From Ruminococcus sp. Phil15 (GTDB taxonomy: Bacteria > Bacillota > Clostridia > Oscillospirales > Ruminococcaceae), in NCBI GenBank assembly GCA_001940995.1, contig MSHC01000034.1, positions 62,001 to 126,000 of the forward strand: 64,000 nucleotides of DNA, given 5' to 3'. The position numbers and the translations under genes were made by a program. How positions within the stretch are numbered: the stretch's first letter is position 1; each line of letters begins with the position of its first letter. The notes beneath the pieces are model-generated. The model was not told the DNA's origin and searched no databases. It saw only the letters and a list, made by a program, of their open reading frames with translations. This document shows positions 42,988 to 52,019 of the stretch, piece by piece.

Positions 42988-43577
42988 GCAAGAATAACAG
43001 CTATAATAAATCGGAAGAAAGCCATACTATTGTTGACGAAATGCTCGACTGGGGCGAATCGTTTGTTTTTTCACTTTTCATAATGCTTCTTATTATGATT
43101 TTCGCATTCAAGCAGATTGAAGTTAGCGGGGAATCTATGGAAGAAACTCTGTTAGATGGCGACAGACTGCTTATAAGCAACCTCTTTGGCTCTCCGAAGC
43201 AGGGCGACGTGGTGGTAGTAAACTGCAAGGGCCTCGATAAAACCATCGTTAAGCGTGTCATAGCAACCGCAGGTCAGACAGTTGTAATCGACTATGCCAA
43301 TGATACGGTTTCCGTCGATGATAAGGTTATCAAGGAGGATTATCTCAGCGCAAGCAGTAAGAATATGAAAATATCCGTCCTTTTTGACTCTGGGTATATG
43401 ATAGACAAAAACTGCTATAAGTATGTGGTTCCGGAAAACTGCATATTCGTCCTCGGTGATAACAGAAATAATTCCACAGACAGCAGATTTTCAAGCGTAG
43501 GGTTTGTAAACCTTGACGATGTAATGGGTACGGCTCTTTTCAGAATTTACCCGTTCGACAAAATGTCTAAGCTGTAA
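42984..43577 (+). CDS. lepB: Type I signal peptidase (first copy)
   Basis: A 197-residue membrane serine protease that removes secretory signal peptides. A single membrane segment (about 28-42) is followed by the catalytic Ser51 in SGESMEETL, Lys90 in KTIVKRVIA and the [11 protein letters not shown] box near the end. It lies 3 bases before a second copy. Its own ATG lacks a clear Shine-Dalgarno; see the upstream mini-ORF. Confidence 0.95.
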   Translation: MSKNNSYNKSEESHTIVDEMLDWGESFVFSLFIMLLIMIFAFKQIEVSGESMEETLLDGDRLLISNLFGSPKQGDVVVVNCKGLDKTIVKRVIATAGQTVVIDYANDTVSVDDKVIKEDYLSASSKNMKISVLFDSGYMIDKNCYKYVVPENCIFVLGDNRNNSTDSRFSSVGFVNLDDVMGTALFRIYPFDKMSKL

Positions 43578-43580
43578 ATT

Positions 43581-44204
43581 ATGAGCAATATGGAACAGTA
43601 CGGCTTTGAGCAAGAGGAGCTTGATAAAAAGCCTCAAACAAAAGCGGATAAAGCTTTTGACAATATTCTCGAGATGCTGGACGCTGTAGTCATGGCAGTG
43701 TTTGTGATGATTCTCCTATTTACATTTCTTATAAGGGTCGTGTATGTGCAAGGGCCGTCGATGAACGATACACTGCACGAGGGAGATTTGCTTCTTATCG
43801 ATTCGTTGTTATATCAGCCAAAGCAGGGCGATATTGTCGTTATCGAATCGGAAGTCTTTGACGAAACAATAATTAAGAGGATTATTGCAACAGAAGGTCA
43901 GATCGTAGAGATTGACTATAATGGCGAAAACGGAGCAGCCTTGTCGGTTGACGGTGAAATAATCGACGAGCAGTATCTGCCGGAGCAGATGCGTGAAGCA
44001 ACGGGCTATAATATGACGTACTATGATAAAGAGCAGAACATATACCGATATGAAGTCCCGTTCAATTGCGTTTTTGTGCTGGGCGACAACAGAAATAATT
44101 CAACCGACAGCCGTGCAATCGGCTTTGTTAAAGAAAATGAGATTGTTGGTAAGGTCGTTTTCAGACTGAAATCAGCGGAAGGCTCATTCGGAAAGGTAAA
44201 CTAA
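43581..44204 (+). CDS. lepB: Type I signal peptidase (second copy)
   Basis: A 207-residue paralogue of the gene before it. Membrane segment about 37-52, catalytic Ser60 in QGPSMNDTL, Lys99 in [12 protein letters not shown], and the same [11 protein letters not shown] box. The N-terminal cytoplasmic part is longer and charged. The two differ enough that they may have separate substrate preferences. It abuts rbgA by 1 base. Confidence 0.95.
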   Translation: MSNMEQYGFEQEELDKKPQTKADKAFDNILEMLDAVVMAVFVMILLFTFLIRVVYVQGPSMNDTLHEGDLLLIDSLLYQPKQGDIVVIESEVFDETIIKRIIATEGQIVEIDYNGENGAALSVDGEIIDEQYLPEQMREATGYNMTYYDKEQNIYRYEVPFNCVFVLGDNRNNSTDSRAIGFVKENEIVGKVVFRLKSAEGSFGKVN

Positions 44205-44205
44205 A

Positions 44206-45102
44206 ATGAGTGAAGTGACATCTGTCCAGTGGTTCCCCGGACATATGGCGAAAACAAGACGGCTTATGCAGGCTAACCTAAAGCTCGTAGACGCAGTCGT
44301 TGAAATAACAGATGCGAGGATTCCATATTCAAGCAGAAACCCTGAAATGGACGACCTCGCCGGCAGAAAACCAAGACTCGTGCTTTTAAACAAATGCGAC
44401 GCCGCAGACGAGGCAGTAACTTCAATGTGGATTGATTACTATAAGCGAAACGGCGTTTCGGTGTTGGCAACGGATTGCCGAAGCGGTAAGAATGTCAATA
44501 GGTTTCTTCCTATCCTTAAAGAGCTTCTTTCAGAGCAAATCGAAAGATGGAATTTAAAGGGTATGACGGGCAGACCTATAAGAATAATGATCGTGGGTAT
44601 CCCAAATGTCGGAAAATCTTCGCTTATAAACAGACTCGCAGGCGCAAAGCTTGCAAAGGTGGAGGACAGACCGGGAGTAACCAGAGGCAAGCAGTGGGTA
44701 AGCCTCGGAAACGGCGACATCGAGCTTCTCGATATGCCCGGAGTGTTGTGGCCTAAGTTCGAGGATAAGGACGTAGGAGAAAGGCTCGCATTCACGGGCG
44801 CCGTCAAGGACAATGTCCTTGATATCGAATACCTCGCTTCAAGACTCTTGCAGTATCTTCTGGAGAATTACAGCGAGAGTATCGTTTCAAGATATGGAAT
44901 AAGTCTTGATAACCTGCCCGGCTCAGAGGACGATATGACGGGCTGTGCAGTAGGCTATGAGCTTTTGCAGAGAATAGGGAAAAAGAGAGGATTTCTTATC
45001 TCAGGCGGTGAAATAAATACCGAGCGTGCCGCAATAACCGTTATAGACGAGTTCAGAAGCGGCAAAATCGGCAGGTTTACCCTTGAAAAGCCAAAACAGT
45101 AA
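44206..45102 (+). CDS. rbgA: Ribosome biogenesis GTPase RbgA (YlqF)
   Basis: A 298-residue circularly permuted GTPase needed for late 50S assembly. [11 protein letters not shown] is the family N-terminus. The G motifs come in order G4 (LLNKCD), then G1 (GIPNVGKSS) and G3 (DMPG), as in the YlqF/YawG class. rplS-lepB-rbgA-rnhB is a common order in Firmicutes. The start follows the lepB stop by 1 base. Confidence 0.96.
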   Translation: MSEVTSVQWFPGHMAKTRRLMQANLKLVDAVVEITDARIPYSSRNPEMDDLAGRKPRLVLLNKCDAADEAVTSMWIDYYKRNGVSVLATDCRSGKNVNRFLPILKELLSEQIERWNLKGMTGRPIRIMIVGIPNVGKSSLINRLAGAKLAKVEDRPGVTRGKQWVSLGNGDIELLDMPGVLWPKFEDKDVGERLAFTGAVKDNVLDIEYLASRLLQYLLENYSESIVSRYGISLDNLPGSEDDMTGCAVGYELLQRIGKKRGFLISGGEINTERAAITVIDEFRSGKIGRFTLEKPKQ

Positions 45103-45114
45103 GGAGTGGAAATT

Positions 45115-45717
45115 ATGCTCCACGATTTTGATATCGAGTATTATAAAAAGTATTCGGCGGTCTGCGGCGTCGATGAAGCCGGCAGAGGTCCGCTGGCAGG
45201 CGATGTCTATGCGGCGGCTGTTGTGTTCGACGAAGATACGGTTATCGAAGAAGTCAACGACAGTAAAAAGTTGTCCGAGAAGAAAAGGGAACAGCTTTAT
45301 GACGTTATCTGCGAAAAAGCAAAAGATTTTTGTATTGCAACCGCATCTGTCGAAGAAATCGAGGAGCTTAATATCTTAGGCGCCGCAATGCTTGCAATGA
45401 AGCGTGCGGTAGATGGACTTGAAGTTAAGCCGGATATTGCGCTAGTGGACGGAAACCGTAAGCCTCTGCTCGATTGTGAAATACAGACCGTTGTCAAAGG
45501 CGACGCAAAATCCCAGTCGATTGCCGCCGCGTCAATCTTGGCAAAGGTCGCAAGAGACAGATATATGGCAAAGCTCGCTGAAGCTTATCCTCAGTATCAG
45601 TTTGAAAAGCATAAGGGATACGGCACAAAGCTGCACTATGAAATGCTCGATAAGTACGGCATAAGCGGCGTTCACAGACCAAGCTTTTTGAAAAAGTATC
45701 TAGCCGGTAAAAAGTAA
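45115..45717 (+). CDS. rnhB: Ribonuclease HII
   Basis: A 200-residue type 2 RNase H that cleaves RNA in RNA-DNA hybrids. The VCGVDEAGRGPLAGDVYAAAV motif carries two of the acidic residues. LVDGNRKP, KGDAKSQSIAAASILAKVARDR and HKGYGTKLH follow. ATG 45115 is preferred to GTG 45106, because AAGGAG (45101-45106) lies 8 bases before it. It overlaps the yraN start by 1 base. Confidence 0.97.
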   Translation: MLHDFDIEYYKKYSAVCGVDEAGRGPLAGDVYAAAVVFDEDTVIEEVNDSKKLSEKKREQLYDVICEKAKDFCIATASVEEIEELNILGAAMLAMKRAVDGLEVKPDIALVDGNRKPLLDCEIQTVVKGDAKSQSIAAASILAKVARDRYMAKLAEAYPQYQFEKHKGYGTKLHYEMLDKYGISGVHRPSFLKKYLAGKK

Positions 45718-46085
45718 TGAGTAAGCAGTATGAAAAAGGTTCGTTCGGTGAGGATAAAACCGCCGAGTTCCTTATAAGAAACGGATATGAAATAGTCCGC
45801 CGTAACTACCGTGTTAAGGGCGGAGAAATAGATATTATCGCCCGAAAGGGGGATACGCTCGCATTTGTCGAGGTAAAGACAAGAGAGGAAGGCTCGCTTA
45901 TCAGCGGAGAGGAAGCCGTCAATCTTCAAAAACGCAGGCTCATAATAAAAACGGCACAGCGTTTTATGTCGGAATATGATGACGAGGCGGACGGCAGATT
46001 TGATGTCTGCTCGATTGTTACAAAAGGAGATGCAATAGTAAGCCTTAAATATTATGTTTCTGCCTTTGACGCAAGCGAAAATTAG
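45717..46085 (+). CDS. yraN: YraN family (UPF0102) endonuclease-like protein
   Basis: A 122-residue protein with the predicted nuclease core GSFGEDKTAEFLIRNGYEIVRRNYR, GGEIDIIARKGDTLAFVEVKTR (acidic and Lys residues of a restriction-like fold) and KRRLIIKTAQRF. Genes of this kind are usually next to rnhB. The exact function is unsettled. Its ATG overlaps the rnhB stop (TAATG). Confidence 0.93.
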   Translation: MSKQYEKGSFGEDKTAEFLIRNGYEIVRRNYRVKGGEIDIIARKGDTLAFVEVKTREEGSLISGEEAVNLQKRRLIIKTAQRFMSEYDDEADGRFDVCSIVTKGDAIVSLKYYVSAFDASEN

Positions 46086-46128
46086 TTTTGAGAATTCTTT
46101 AAGAATTACATAAATTGGAGGAGTAATA

Positions 46129-47625
46129 ATGTATTACAAAAGCACAAGAAACAGCGACGTAAATGTAACCTCTGCGCAGGCTATCGCACAGGGTATCTCA
46201 AAGGACGGCGGACTCTTTGTTCCGTCTGAAATCCCGTCGCTCAGTTTGGAAGAAATAAAGAAAATCGGCGATATGAGCTATGCCGACAGAGCGGCGGCAG
46301 TGTTCTCAAAGTACCTCACGGACTTCACAGAAGCAGAGCTTCGCTACTGCGTTGACAATGCTTACAGCACAAAGAACTTCGATACTGAAAGCATAACAGA
46401 AATTGCACATCTCTTTGACGGAACATATATGCTTGAGCTGTGGCACGGTCCTACCTGTGCGTTCAAGGATATGGCTCTCCAGATTCTGCCTTATCTCCTT
46501 ACAACCTCGGCTAAGAAGATTGAGCTTGATAAGAAAATTGTAATTCTCGTTGCAACCTCAGGCGATACGGGCAAGGCAGCGCTCGAAGGCTTCAAGGACG
46601 TTCCGGGTACATCTATTATGGTTTTCTATCCGGAGGACGGCGTTTCTGCAATGCAGAAAAAGCAGATGACAACTCAGGACGGAGATAACGTCGGCGTCTG
46701 TGCAATCAAGGGTAACTTCGATGACGCGCAAAACGGCGTAAAGAGAATTTTCACAGATGCGAAAATTGCAAATAAGCTCGATGATAACGGAATGATGTTC
46801 TCGTCCGCAAACTCTATCAACTGGGGCAGACTCGCACCTCAGATTATCTACTACGTTTCAACCTACGCACAGCTTGTCGCCGACGAAGAAATCAAGCTCG
46901 GTGATAAGATAAATATTGTTGTCCCAACAGGTAACTTCGGCAATATCCTCGCAGCATATTATGCAAAGCACATGGGCGTTCCCGTAAATAAGCTTATCTG
47001 CGCATCAAACTCCAACAACGTGCTTACCGACTTCTTAAAGACTGGTGTCTACGACAGAAACAGAAAGTTCTACACAACTATCTCCCCGTCTATGGATATC
47101 CTCATTTCCTCAAACCTCGAAAGACTTCTCTACCATCTCTGCGGCGAAAACGACGCTACTATCAGAGATTGGTTCGGCAAGCTCGCCTCCGTTGGCAAGT
47201 ACGAAGTTTCCGATGACGTTAAGGCAAAGCTTGCAGAAGAATTTTATGCAGGATGCTGCGATGACGATGCTACAAAGGCTTGCATTAAGGAAATCTACGA
47301 TAAGTATTCATATACCTGCGATACGCATACAGCTGTCGCTGTTAAGGTGTATGAGGATTATGTTTCTGCAACAGGGGATAAGACAAGAACTGTGATCGCT
47401 TCTACCGCAAGCCCGTATAAGTTCTCCGGCAGCGTTCTCGACGCAATTGGTATGTATGACGAAAACGCCGACGAATTTACACTGGTTGATAAACTTGCCG
47501 AGGCTTCAAAGCTTCCGGTGCCTGCTTCCCTTGAAGCGCTCAAGAATAAGGAAATCAGATTTTCTTCCTCTGTTGAAAAGGCGGATATGGACGCTTACGT
47601 TTTTTCTTCACTCGGCATTAACTAA
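46129..47625 (+). CDS. thrC: Threonine synthase
   Basis: A 498-residue PLP enzyme that makes threonine from O-phosphohomoserine. KDGGLFVPSEIP is the N-terminal family motif, and Lys113 in GPTCAFKDMALQ binds PLP. TSGDTGKAALEGF and NIVVPTGNFGNILAAYYAK complete the cofactor site. TTGGAGGAG precedes the ATG. It stands alone and is closed by a terminator shared with the DUF1540 gene. Confidence 0.97.
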   Translation: MYYKSTRNSDVNVTSAQAIAQGISKDGGLFVPSEIPSLSLEEIKKIGDMSYADRAAAVFSKYLTDFTEAELRYCVDNAYSTKNFDTESITEIAHLFDGTYMLELWHGPTCAFKDMALQILPYLLTTSAKKIELDKKIVILVATSGDTGKAALEGFKDVPGTSIMVFYPEDGVSAMQKKQMTTQDGDNVGVCAIKGNFDDAQNGVKRIFTDAKIANKLDDNGMMFSSANSINWGRLAPQIIYYVSTYAQLVADEEIKLGDKINIVVPTGNFGNILAAYYAKHMGVPVNKLICASNSNNVLTDFLKTGVYDRNRKFYTTISPSMDILISSNLERLLYHLCGENDATIRDWFGKLASVGKYEVSDDVKAKLAEEFYAGCCDDDATKACIKEIYDKYSYTCDTHTAVAVKVYEDYVSATGDKTRTVIASTASPYKFSGSVLDAIGMYDENADEFTLVDKLAEASKLPVPASLEALKNKEIRFSSSVEKADMDAYVFSSLGIN

Positions 47626-47632
47626 AATCAAA

Positions 47633-47664
47633 ACCGCCTGTCCCTTTTTGCCGGGGCAGACGGT
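47633..47664. terminator. bidirectional terminator between thrC and the DUF1540 gene
   Basis: ACCGCCTGTCCC (47633-47644) pairs with GGGGCAGACGGT (47653-47664), with one mismatch. The T-run is better on the minus side (GGTTTTGATTTT). Confidence 0.75.
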
Positions 47665-47682
47665 CTTATAATAAAAGCTAGA

Positions 47683-47847
47683 TTAATCTCTGGACTTGAA
47701 GGTCTTGCAAGCTGTTGAATCACAGCAATCAGGATTATCACAATCACAGCTTACGCAGATTTTACCTGCAACACATTCGTGACCGTGCTTGTTGTAAACG
47801 CAGTTTGAAACCTTACAGTCGATACCGTAAATTTTGTTGTTATCCAT
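47683..47847 (-). CDS. DUF1540 domain small Cys-rich protein
   Basis: A 54-residue protein read on the minus strand, starting MDNNKIYGIDCKVSNC. It has ten Cys in a CxVSNCVY...C...C...CxC...CC...C pattern, which is the DUF1540 layout and suggests a bound metal. CGGAGGT lies 7 bases before the ATG. Its role is not known in the family, although such proteins are common in spore-forming clostridia. It lies convergent to thrC and divergent from the phosphohydrolase. Confidence 0.88.
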   Translation of the reverse strand: MDNNKIYGIDCKVSNCVYNKHGHECVAGKICVSCDCDNPDCCDSTACKTFKSRD

Positions 47848-47875
47848 AATATACCTCCGAAATTTGTTTCAGTTT

Positions 47876-47892
47876 TGTCCGTATCTCGGACA
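47876..47892. promoter_or_regulatory. inverted repeat between two divergent genes
   Basis: TGTCCG-TATCT-CGGACA, a perfect 6-bp inverted repeat in the gap between the DUF1540 gene and the phosphohydrolase. It could be an operator; I see no clear promoter for either gene. Confidence 0.35.
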
Positions 47893-47966
47893 TTTGCGAA
47901 ATCTATCGCTGAGGTTATTATGTGTAAGCAAAGAGCAAATTATCACAATCGAGCGGAGGTGTTTTG

Positions 47967-48689
47967 TTGGCATTATTTGTGATTGGAGATTTGCATTTGT
48001 CCTTTTCCTGCGATAAGCCAATGGACGTTTTCAAGGGTTGGGATAATTATGTCGAAAGAATTGAGAAAAACTGGAGAAAACTCGTTTCAAAGGACGATAC
48101 AGTAGTAGTCCCGGGCGATATATCCTGGGCAATGTCGCTTCCTGAAGCGACAAAGGATTTTGAGTTTATCGAGTCGTTGCCCGGAAGAAAAATCATTATG
48201 AAGGGAAATCACGACTACTGGTGGACTACAATGAAAAAAATGGAGAATTACCTCTCAGCCAACGGATTTAATTCAATACACATTCTGCATAACAACTGCT
48301 TCAGGTACGAAAACACCGGAATATGCGGTACAAGAGGCTGGATAAACGAAAAAGGCGAGCAGGCGGAGAAAAAAGTCCTTTTGCGTGAGGCGCAAAGACT
48401 TTCAATGTCAATCGAGTCAGCCTTAAAACAGAATTTAAGGCCCATGGTCTTTCTTCACTATCCGCCGATTTATTATGGCGACAGGAATGAGGAAATACTG
48501 GCAGTTCTCGAAAAGTATAGTATCTCAGAGTGCTTTTATGGGCATATACACGGCAAAGGCGGAAGCTACGCAATCAACGGGAATGTTGACGGAAGATATT
48601 ACAGACTTGTCGCAAGTGACTTTTTACAATTTGTACCACTTTGCATATCTGAATTTGTGCAGACTGACAATTTGAACAATCAAGACTAG
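47967..48689 (+). CDS. Metallophosphoesterase (COG1768 type)
   Basis: A calcineurin-like phosphohydrolase of about 240 residues. The metal-binding motifs are GDLHLS, GDISWA, GNHDYWW and GHIHG, in order. The C-terminal LVASDFLQFVPLCI belongs to this subfamily. Its substrate is not known. GCGGAGGTG lies 7 bases before the TTG at 47967; TTG 47964 is possible. It is a single gene before the tig promoter. Confidence 0.88.
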   Translation: MALFVIGDLHLSFSCDKPMDVFKGWDNYVERIEKNWRKLVSKDDTVVVPGDISWAMSLPEATKDFEFIESLPGRKIIMKGNHDYWWTTMKKMENYLSANGFNSIHILHNNCFRYENTGICGTRGWINEKGEQAEKKVLLREAQRLSMSIESALKQNLRPMVFLHYPPIYYGDRNEEILAVLEKYSISECFYGHIHGKGGSYAINGNVDGRYYRLVASDFLQFVPLCISEFVQTDNLNNQD

Positions 48690-48715
48690 CAATTATTACA
48701 CAAATGTGTTATAAT
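48687..48715 (+). promoter_or_regulatory. sigma-A promoter of tig-clpP-clpX
   Basis: TAGCAA (48687-48692), 17-bp spacer, extended TGT-TATAAT (48710-48715). The -35 overlaps the stop of the preceding gene. Confidence 0.7.
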
Positions 48716-48755
48716 AATTTGGATATATTTATATTTAACTTATGGAGGAATAATA

Positions 48756-50036
48756 ATGAGTTTAGTAAACACAAACAAAACTGCTGCAAATACCTACGAA
48801 CTGGAGATAGAGATTTCTGCTGAAAAGTTTGAAGAAGCTGTTCAGAAGGCTTTCCTCAGAGCAAAGAACAAGATAAATGTTCCCGGTTTCAGAAAAGGAA
48901 AAGCACCAAGAAAGATTATCGAAAGAGAATACGGCGAAGCAGTATTCTATGAAGATGCAGTAAACCTTCTCTATCCGGCAGAGGTTGACGCTGCTGTAAA
49001 TGAAGCTAAGCTTGAACTCGTTGCACAGCCGTCTGTTGAAATTACGGACGTTAACAAGGAAACAGGCGTTAAGATCAAGGTTACCTGCACAACTAAGCCG
49101 GAGGTCGCAATTTCAGACTACCTCGGTATAGAAGTTGAAAAGGTTGTCAATGCTGTAACAGACGAGGACGTTGACAAGGAAGTAGACAGAATCAGAGAAA
49201 AGAACGTCAGAATCATTAACATCGACGACAGAGCTGCTCAGATGGGCGATGATGTCGTAATTGACTTTGAAGGCTTCAAGGACGGCGTTGCATTTGAAGG
49301 CGGCAAGGCTGAAAAGTTTGAGCTTTCACTCGGAAGCGGTCAGTTTGTACCGGGCTTTGAAGAAAAGGTTGCAGGTCATAATATCGGTGAAGAATTTGAT
49401 ATCGACGTTACATTCCCTGAGGATTATGCTTCTGATGAGCTTAAAGGCGCAGCAGTAATCTTCAAGATTAAGCTGCACGAAATCAAGGCAAAGGAGCTTC
49501 CTGAGCTTGACGACGATTTCGTAAAGGATACAACGGAATTCGATACAATTGCCGACTTCAAGGCCGACGTTAAGACTAAGCTTGAAAAGGCTGCTGAGGA
49601 TAAGGCTGAGGCTGAATTTGAGCAGAAGCTCTTTGACGCAGTAGTTGAAAAGATGGAAGCTGAAGTTCCTGACGTTATGTATGAAAACAGAGCAAGAGAA
49701 ATGGCTCAGGAAATGAACAGCAGACTTGCATCACAGGGTATCTCGTTCGAGATGTACTGCCAGTTCACAGGACAGACCCCTGAAGCCGTTATCGAAACAT
49801 TCAAGAAGCAGGCTGAGCCGCAGGTTAAGCTCCGTCTTGCGCTTGAGAAGATTGTTGAGCTAGAAAAGATTGAAGCAAGCGATGAAGAAGCAGAGGCTGA
49901 GATTCAGAAGATTGCTGATTCTTACAAAATGGAAGTTGAACAGGTTAAGCAGTATATCGCTGTCGATGACGTTAAGAAGGACGTCTGCGTAGGCAAGGCT
50001 GTTGACCTCATCAAGGAATCCGCTAAGGTTAAGTAA
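48756..50036 (+). CDS. tig: Trigger factor
   Basis: A 426-residue ribosome-associated chaperone and peptidyl-prolyl isomerase. The ribosome-binding tail signature is [19 protein letters not shown] (about 45-63). The FKBP-like isomerase domain runs about 150-245, and the helical C-terminal arm follows. It heads the usual tig-clpP-clpX order. ATGGAGGAA precedes the ATG. Confidence 0.97.
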   Translation: MSLVNTNKTAANTYELEIEISAEKFEEAVQKAFLRAKNKINVPGFRKGKAPRKIIEREYGEAVFYEDAVNLLYPAEVDAAVNEAKLELVAQPSVEITDVNKETGVKIKVTCTTKPEVAISDYLGIEVEKVVNAVTDEDVDKEVDRIREKNVRIINIDDRAAQMGDDVVIDFEGFKDGVAFEGGKAEKFELSLGSGQFVPGFEEKVAGHNIGEEFDIDVTFPEDYASDELKGAAVIFKIKLHEIKAKELPELDDDFVKDTTEFDTIADFKADVKTKLEKAAEDKAEAEFEQKLFDAVVEKMEAEVPDVMYENRAREMAQEMNSRLASQGISFEMYCQFTGQTPEAVIETFKKQAEPQVKLRLALEKIVELEKIEASDEEAEAEIQKIADSYKMEVEQVKQYIAVDDVKKDVCVGKAVDLIKESAKVK

Positions 50037-50046
50037 TTTAAAGCAT

Positions 50047-50076
50047 AACGTTCGCTCGCTTTTGCGGGCGAATGTT
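50047..50076 (+). other. strong hairpin between tig and clpP
   Basis: AACGTTCGCTCGC (50047-50059) pairs with GCGGGCGAATGTT (50064-50076), 13 bp with two G-T pairs and a TTTT loop. There is no T-run, so it may be a processing or stability element rather than a terminator. clpP starts 24 bases later. Confidence 0.7.
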
Positions 50077-50100
50077 GTATATAATAAAGGAGGCAATTTT

Positions 50101-50691
50101 ATGGCACTCGTACCTTATGTAGTAGAACAGACAAGCAGAGGAGAAAGAAGCTATGACATCTTCTCAAGACTGCTTAACGACAGAATTATAATGCTCTTTG
50201 ACGAAATCAACGACGCTGTTGCAAGTACAGTTATCGCACAGCTCCTTTACCTTGAGGGACAGGACCCTGAAAAGGATATTGATGTCTATATCAATTCTCC
50301 CGGAGGAAGCGTTAGTGCCGGTCTTGCAATCTATGACACAATTAAGTATATCAAGTGTGATGTTTCCACAATCTGTGTGGGTATGGCGGCATCTATGGGT
50401 GCGCTCCTGCTGTCAAGCGGAACTAAGGGCAAGAGATTTGCTCTCCCCAACAGCGAAATTATGATTCATCAGCCCCTTATCGCAGGCGGCGGAATTTCCG
50501 GACAGTGTACGGATATCAAAATCCGTTCCGACCATATGCTCAGAACCCGTGAAAGACTAAACGATATCCTCGCTGACAACACAGGAAAGAGCCTGGAGCA
50601 GATTGCCGTCGATACAGAGCGTGATAACTTTATGACCGCCGAGGAGGCTTGCGAGTACGGCCTTATCGACAAGGTTATCAAGGAAAGATAG
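50101..50691 (+). CDS. clpP: ATP-dependent Clp protease proteolytic subunit
   Basis: A 196-residue serine protease, the tetradecamer core of ClpXP. Catalytic Ser98 lies in [11 protein letters not shown], His123 in EIMIHQP, and the Asp near residue 171 (DTERDNF). AKGGAGG-type site AAAGGAGG lies 8 bases before the ATG at 50101; an earlier in-frame ATG at 50002 lies within tig and is rejected. It precedes clpX by 11 bases. Confidence 0.97.
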   Translation: MALVPYVVEQTSRGERSYDIFSRLLNDRIIMLFDEINDAVASTVIAQLLYLEGQDPEKDIDVYINSPGGSVSAGLAIYDTIKYIKCDVSTICVGMAASMGALLLSSGTKGKRFALPNSEIMIHQPLIAGGGISGQCTDIKIRSDHMLRTRERLNDILADNTGKSLEQIAVDTERDNFMTAEEACEYGLIDKVIKER

Positions 50692-50702
50692 GAGTACCCT
50701 AT

Positions 50703-51974
50703 ATGGCAGGAAATGAAAACCTAAAGAAGTGTAATTTCTGCGGACGTAAAGAGAACGAAACCCTGCAAATGTTTTCAGCAGGCAGTACCTGTATCTGCGG
50801 CGACTGCGTGCTGTATTGCTATGACATAATGGAGGAGCAGGGAACGGTACCTCTCCAGAAGCAGAGAAACAAGAAAAATAAAAAAGAAGAACCGTCATTC
50901 CGCCTCGCAAAGCCGGTCGAGATCAAGGAAACCCTCGACCAGTATGTAATCGGTCAGGATAAGGCTAAGATTGCACTTGCAGTAGCGGTGTATAACCACT
51001 ATAAGAGGATCAACGATATCAAGACAGACGATGCCGACGACGTCGAACTCCAGAAAAGTAACGTCCTTCTCCTTGGCCCGACAGGTACAGGTAAGACCTT
51101 GCTGGCACAGAGTTTAGCCAGAAAGCTTAACGTGCCTTTTGCTATCGCCGACGCCACAACGCTTACCGAAGCCGGCTATGTCGGCGACGACGTTGAAAAC
51201 GTCCTTACAAGACTTGTCCAGGCAGCCGACTATGACGTAGAAGCCGCACAGCGTGGAATAATATATATCGACGAAATCGACAAGATTGCAAGAAAGTCTG
51301 AAAACACCTCTATCACCCGTGACGTAAGCGGCGAGGGCGTTCAGCAGGCACTCCTCAAAATCATCGAGGGTACTGTTTCGAACGTACCGCCACAGGGCGG
51401 CAGAAAGCACCCAAATCAGGAGTTTATACAGCTTGATACACGAAATATTCTCTTTATCTGCGGCGGTGCATTTGACGGACTCGAAGCAGTTATCAGGAAG
51501 CGTACCGACTCATCCAGCCTAGGCTTTGGCGGACAACTGAAAAATTCGAGCAATCAGACTAATGTGTTCCATAAGGTTGAGCCTTACGACCTCGTTAAGT
51601 TTGGTATGGTGCCTGAGCTTGTCGGCAGACTTCCCGTTATAACAGTTCTAGATGAGCTTGACGAGGATTCGCTTGTAAGAATACTATCCGAGCCTAAGAA
51701 CTCGCTTATCAAGCAGTATAAAAAGCTCTTTAAGATTGACAGCATCGACCTCGTGTTTACCGAGGAAGCAAAGCGTGCGATTGCTAAGAAGGCTATTGCC
51801 CAGAAAACCGGTGCAAGAGGACTTCGCTCAATCGTTGAAAAACTCCTCACCGACCTTATGTTTAATTGTCCGTCGGATGAATCCGTTGCTGCTATAACAA
51901 TTTCCGAAAACTGCATAACGGAAAACGCCCCCGCACTGGTTGAGCGCAGAGCAATCGACAAAAAAGCACAGTAA
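50703..51974 (+). CDS. clpX: ATP-dependent Clp protease ATP-binding subunit ClpX
   Basis: A 423-residue AAA+ unfoldase. An N-terminal C4 zinc domain (CNFCGRK...CGDC, about 10-37) precedes Walker A GPTGTGKT and Walker [12 protein letters not shown], then the ClpX-specific pore and IGF-type loops (GFGGQL) and C-terminal arginine finger region [15 protein letters not shown] lies 7 bases before the ATG. Closed by a terminator. Confidence 0.97.
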   Translation: MAGNENLKKCNFCGRKENETLQMFSAGSTCICGDCVLYCYDIMEEQGTVPLQKQRNKKNKKEEPSFRLAKPVEIKETLDQYVIGQDKAKIALAVAVYNHYKRINDIKTDDADDVELQKSNVLLLGPTGTGKTLLAQSLARKLNVPFAIADATTLTEAGYVGDDVENVLTRLVQAADYDVEAAQRGIIYIDEIDKIARKSENTSITRDVSGEGVQQALLKIIEGTVSNVPPQGGRKHPNQEFIQLDTRNILFICGGAFDGLEAVIRKRTDSSSLGFGGQLKNSSNQTNVFHKVEPYDLVKFGMVPELVGRLPVITVLDELDEDSLVRILSEPKNSLIKQYKKLFKIDSIDLVFTEEAKRAIAKKAIAQKTGARGLRSIVEKLLTDLMFNCPSDESVAAITISENCITENAPALVERRAIDKKAQ

Positions 51975-51980
51975 ATAATC

Positions 51981-52014
51981 AATCCTTGAGAACGAAAGTT
52001 CCCAAGGATTTTTT
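51981..52014. terminator. terminator between clpX and metA
   Basis: AATCCTTG (51981-51988) / CAAGGATT (52003-52010) with an inner GAAC-GAAA-GTTC hairpin and T-run; probably serves clpX. Confidence 0.93.
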
Positions 52015-52019
52015 GTTTG

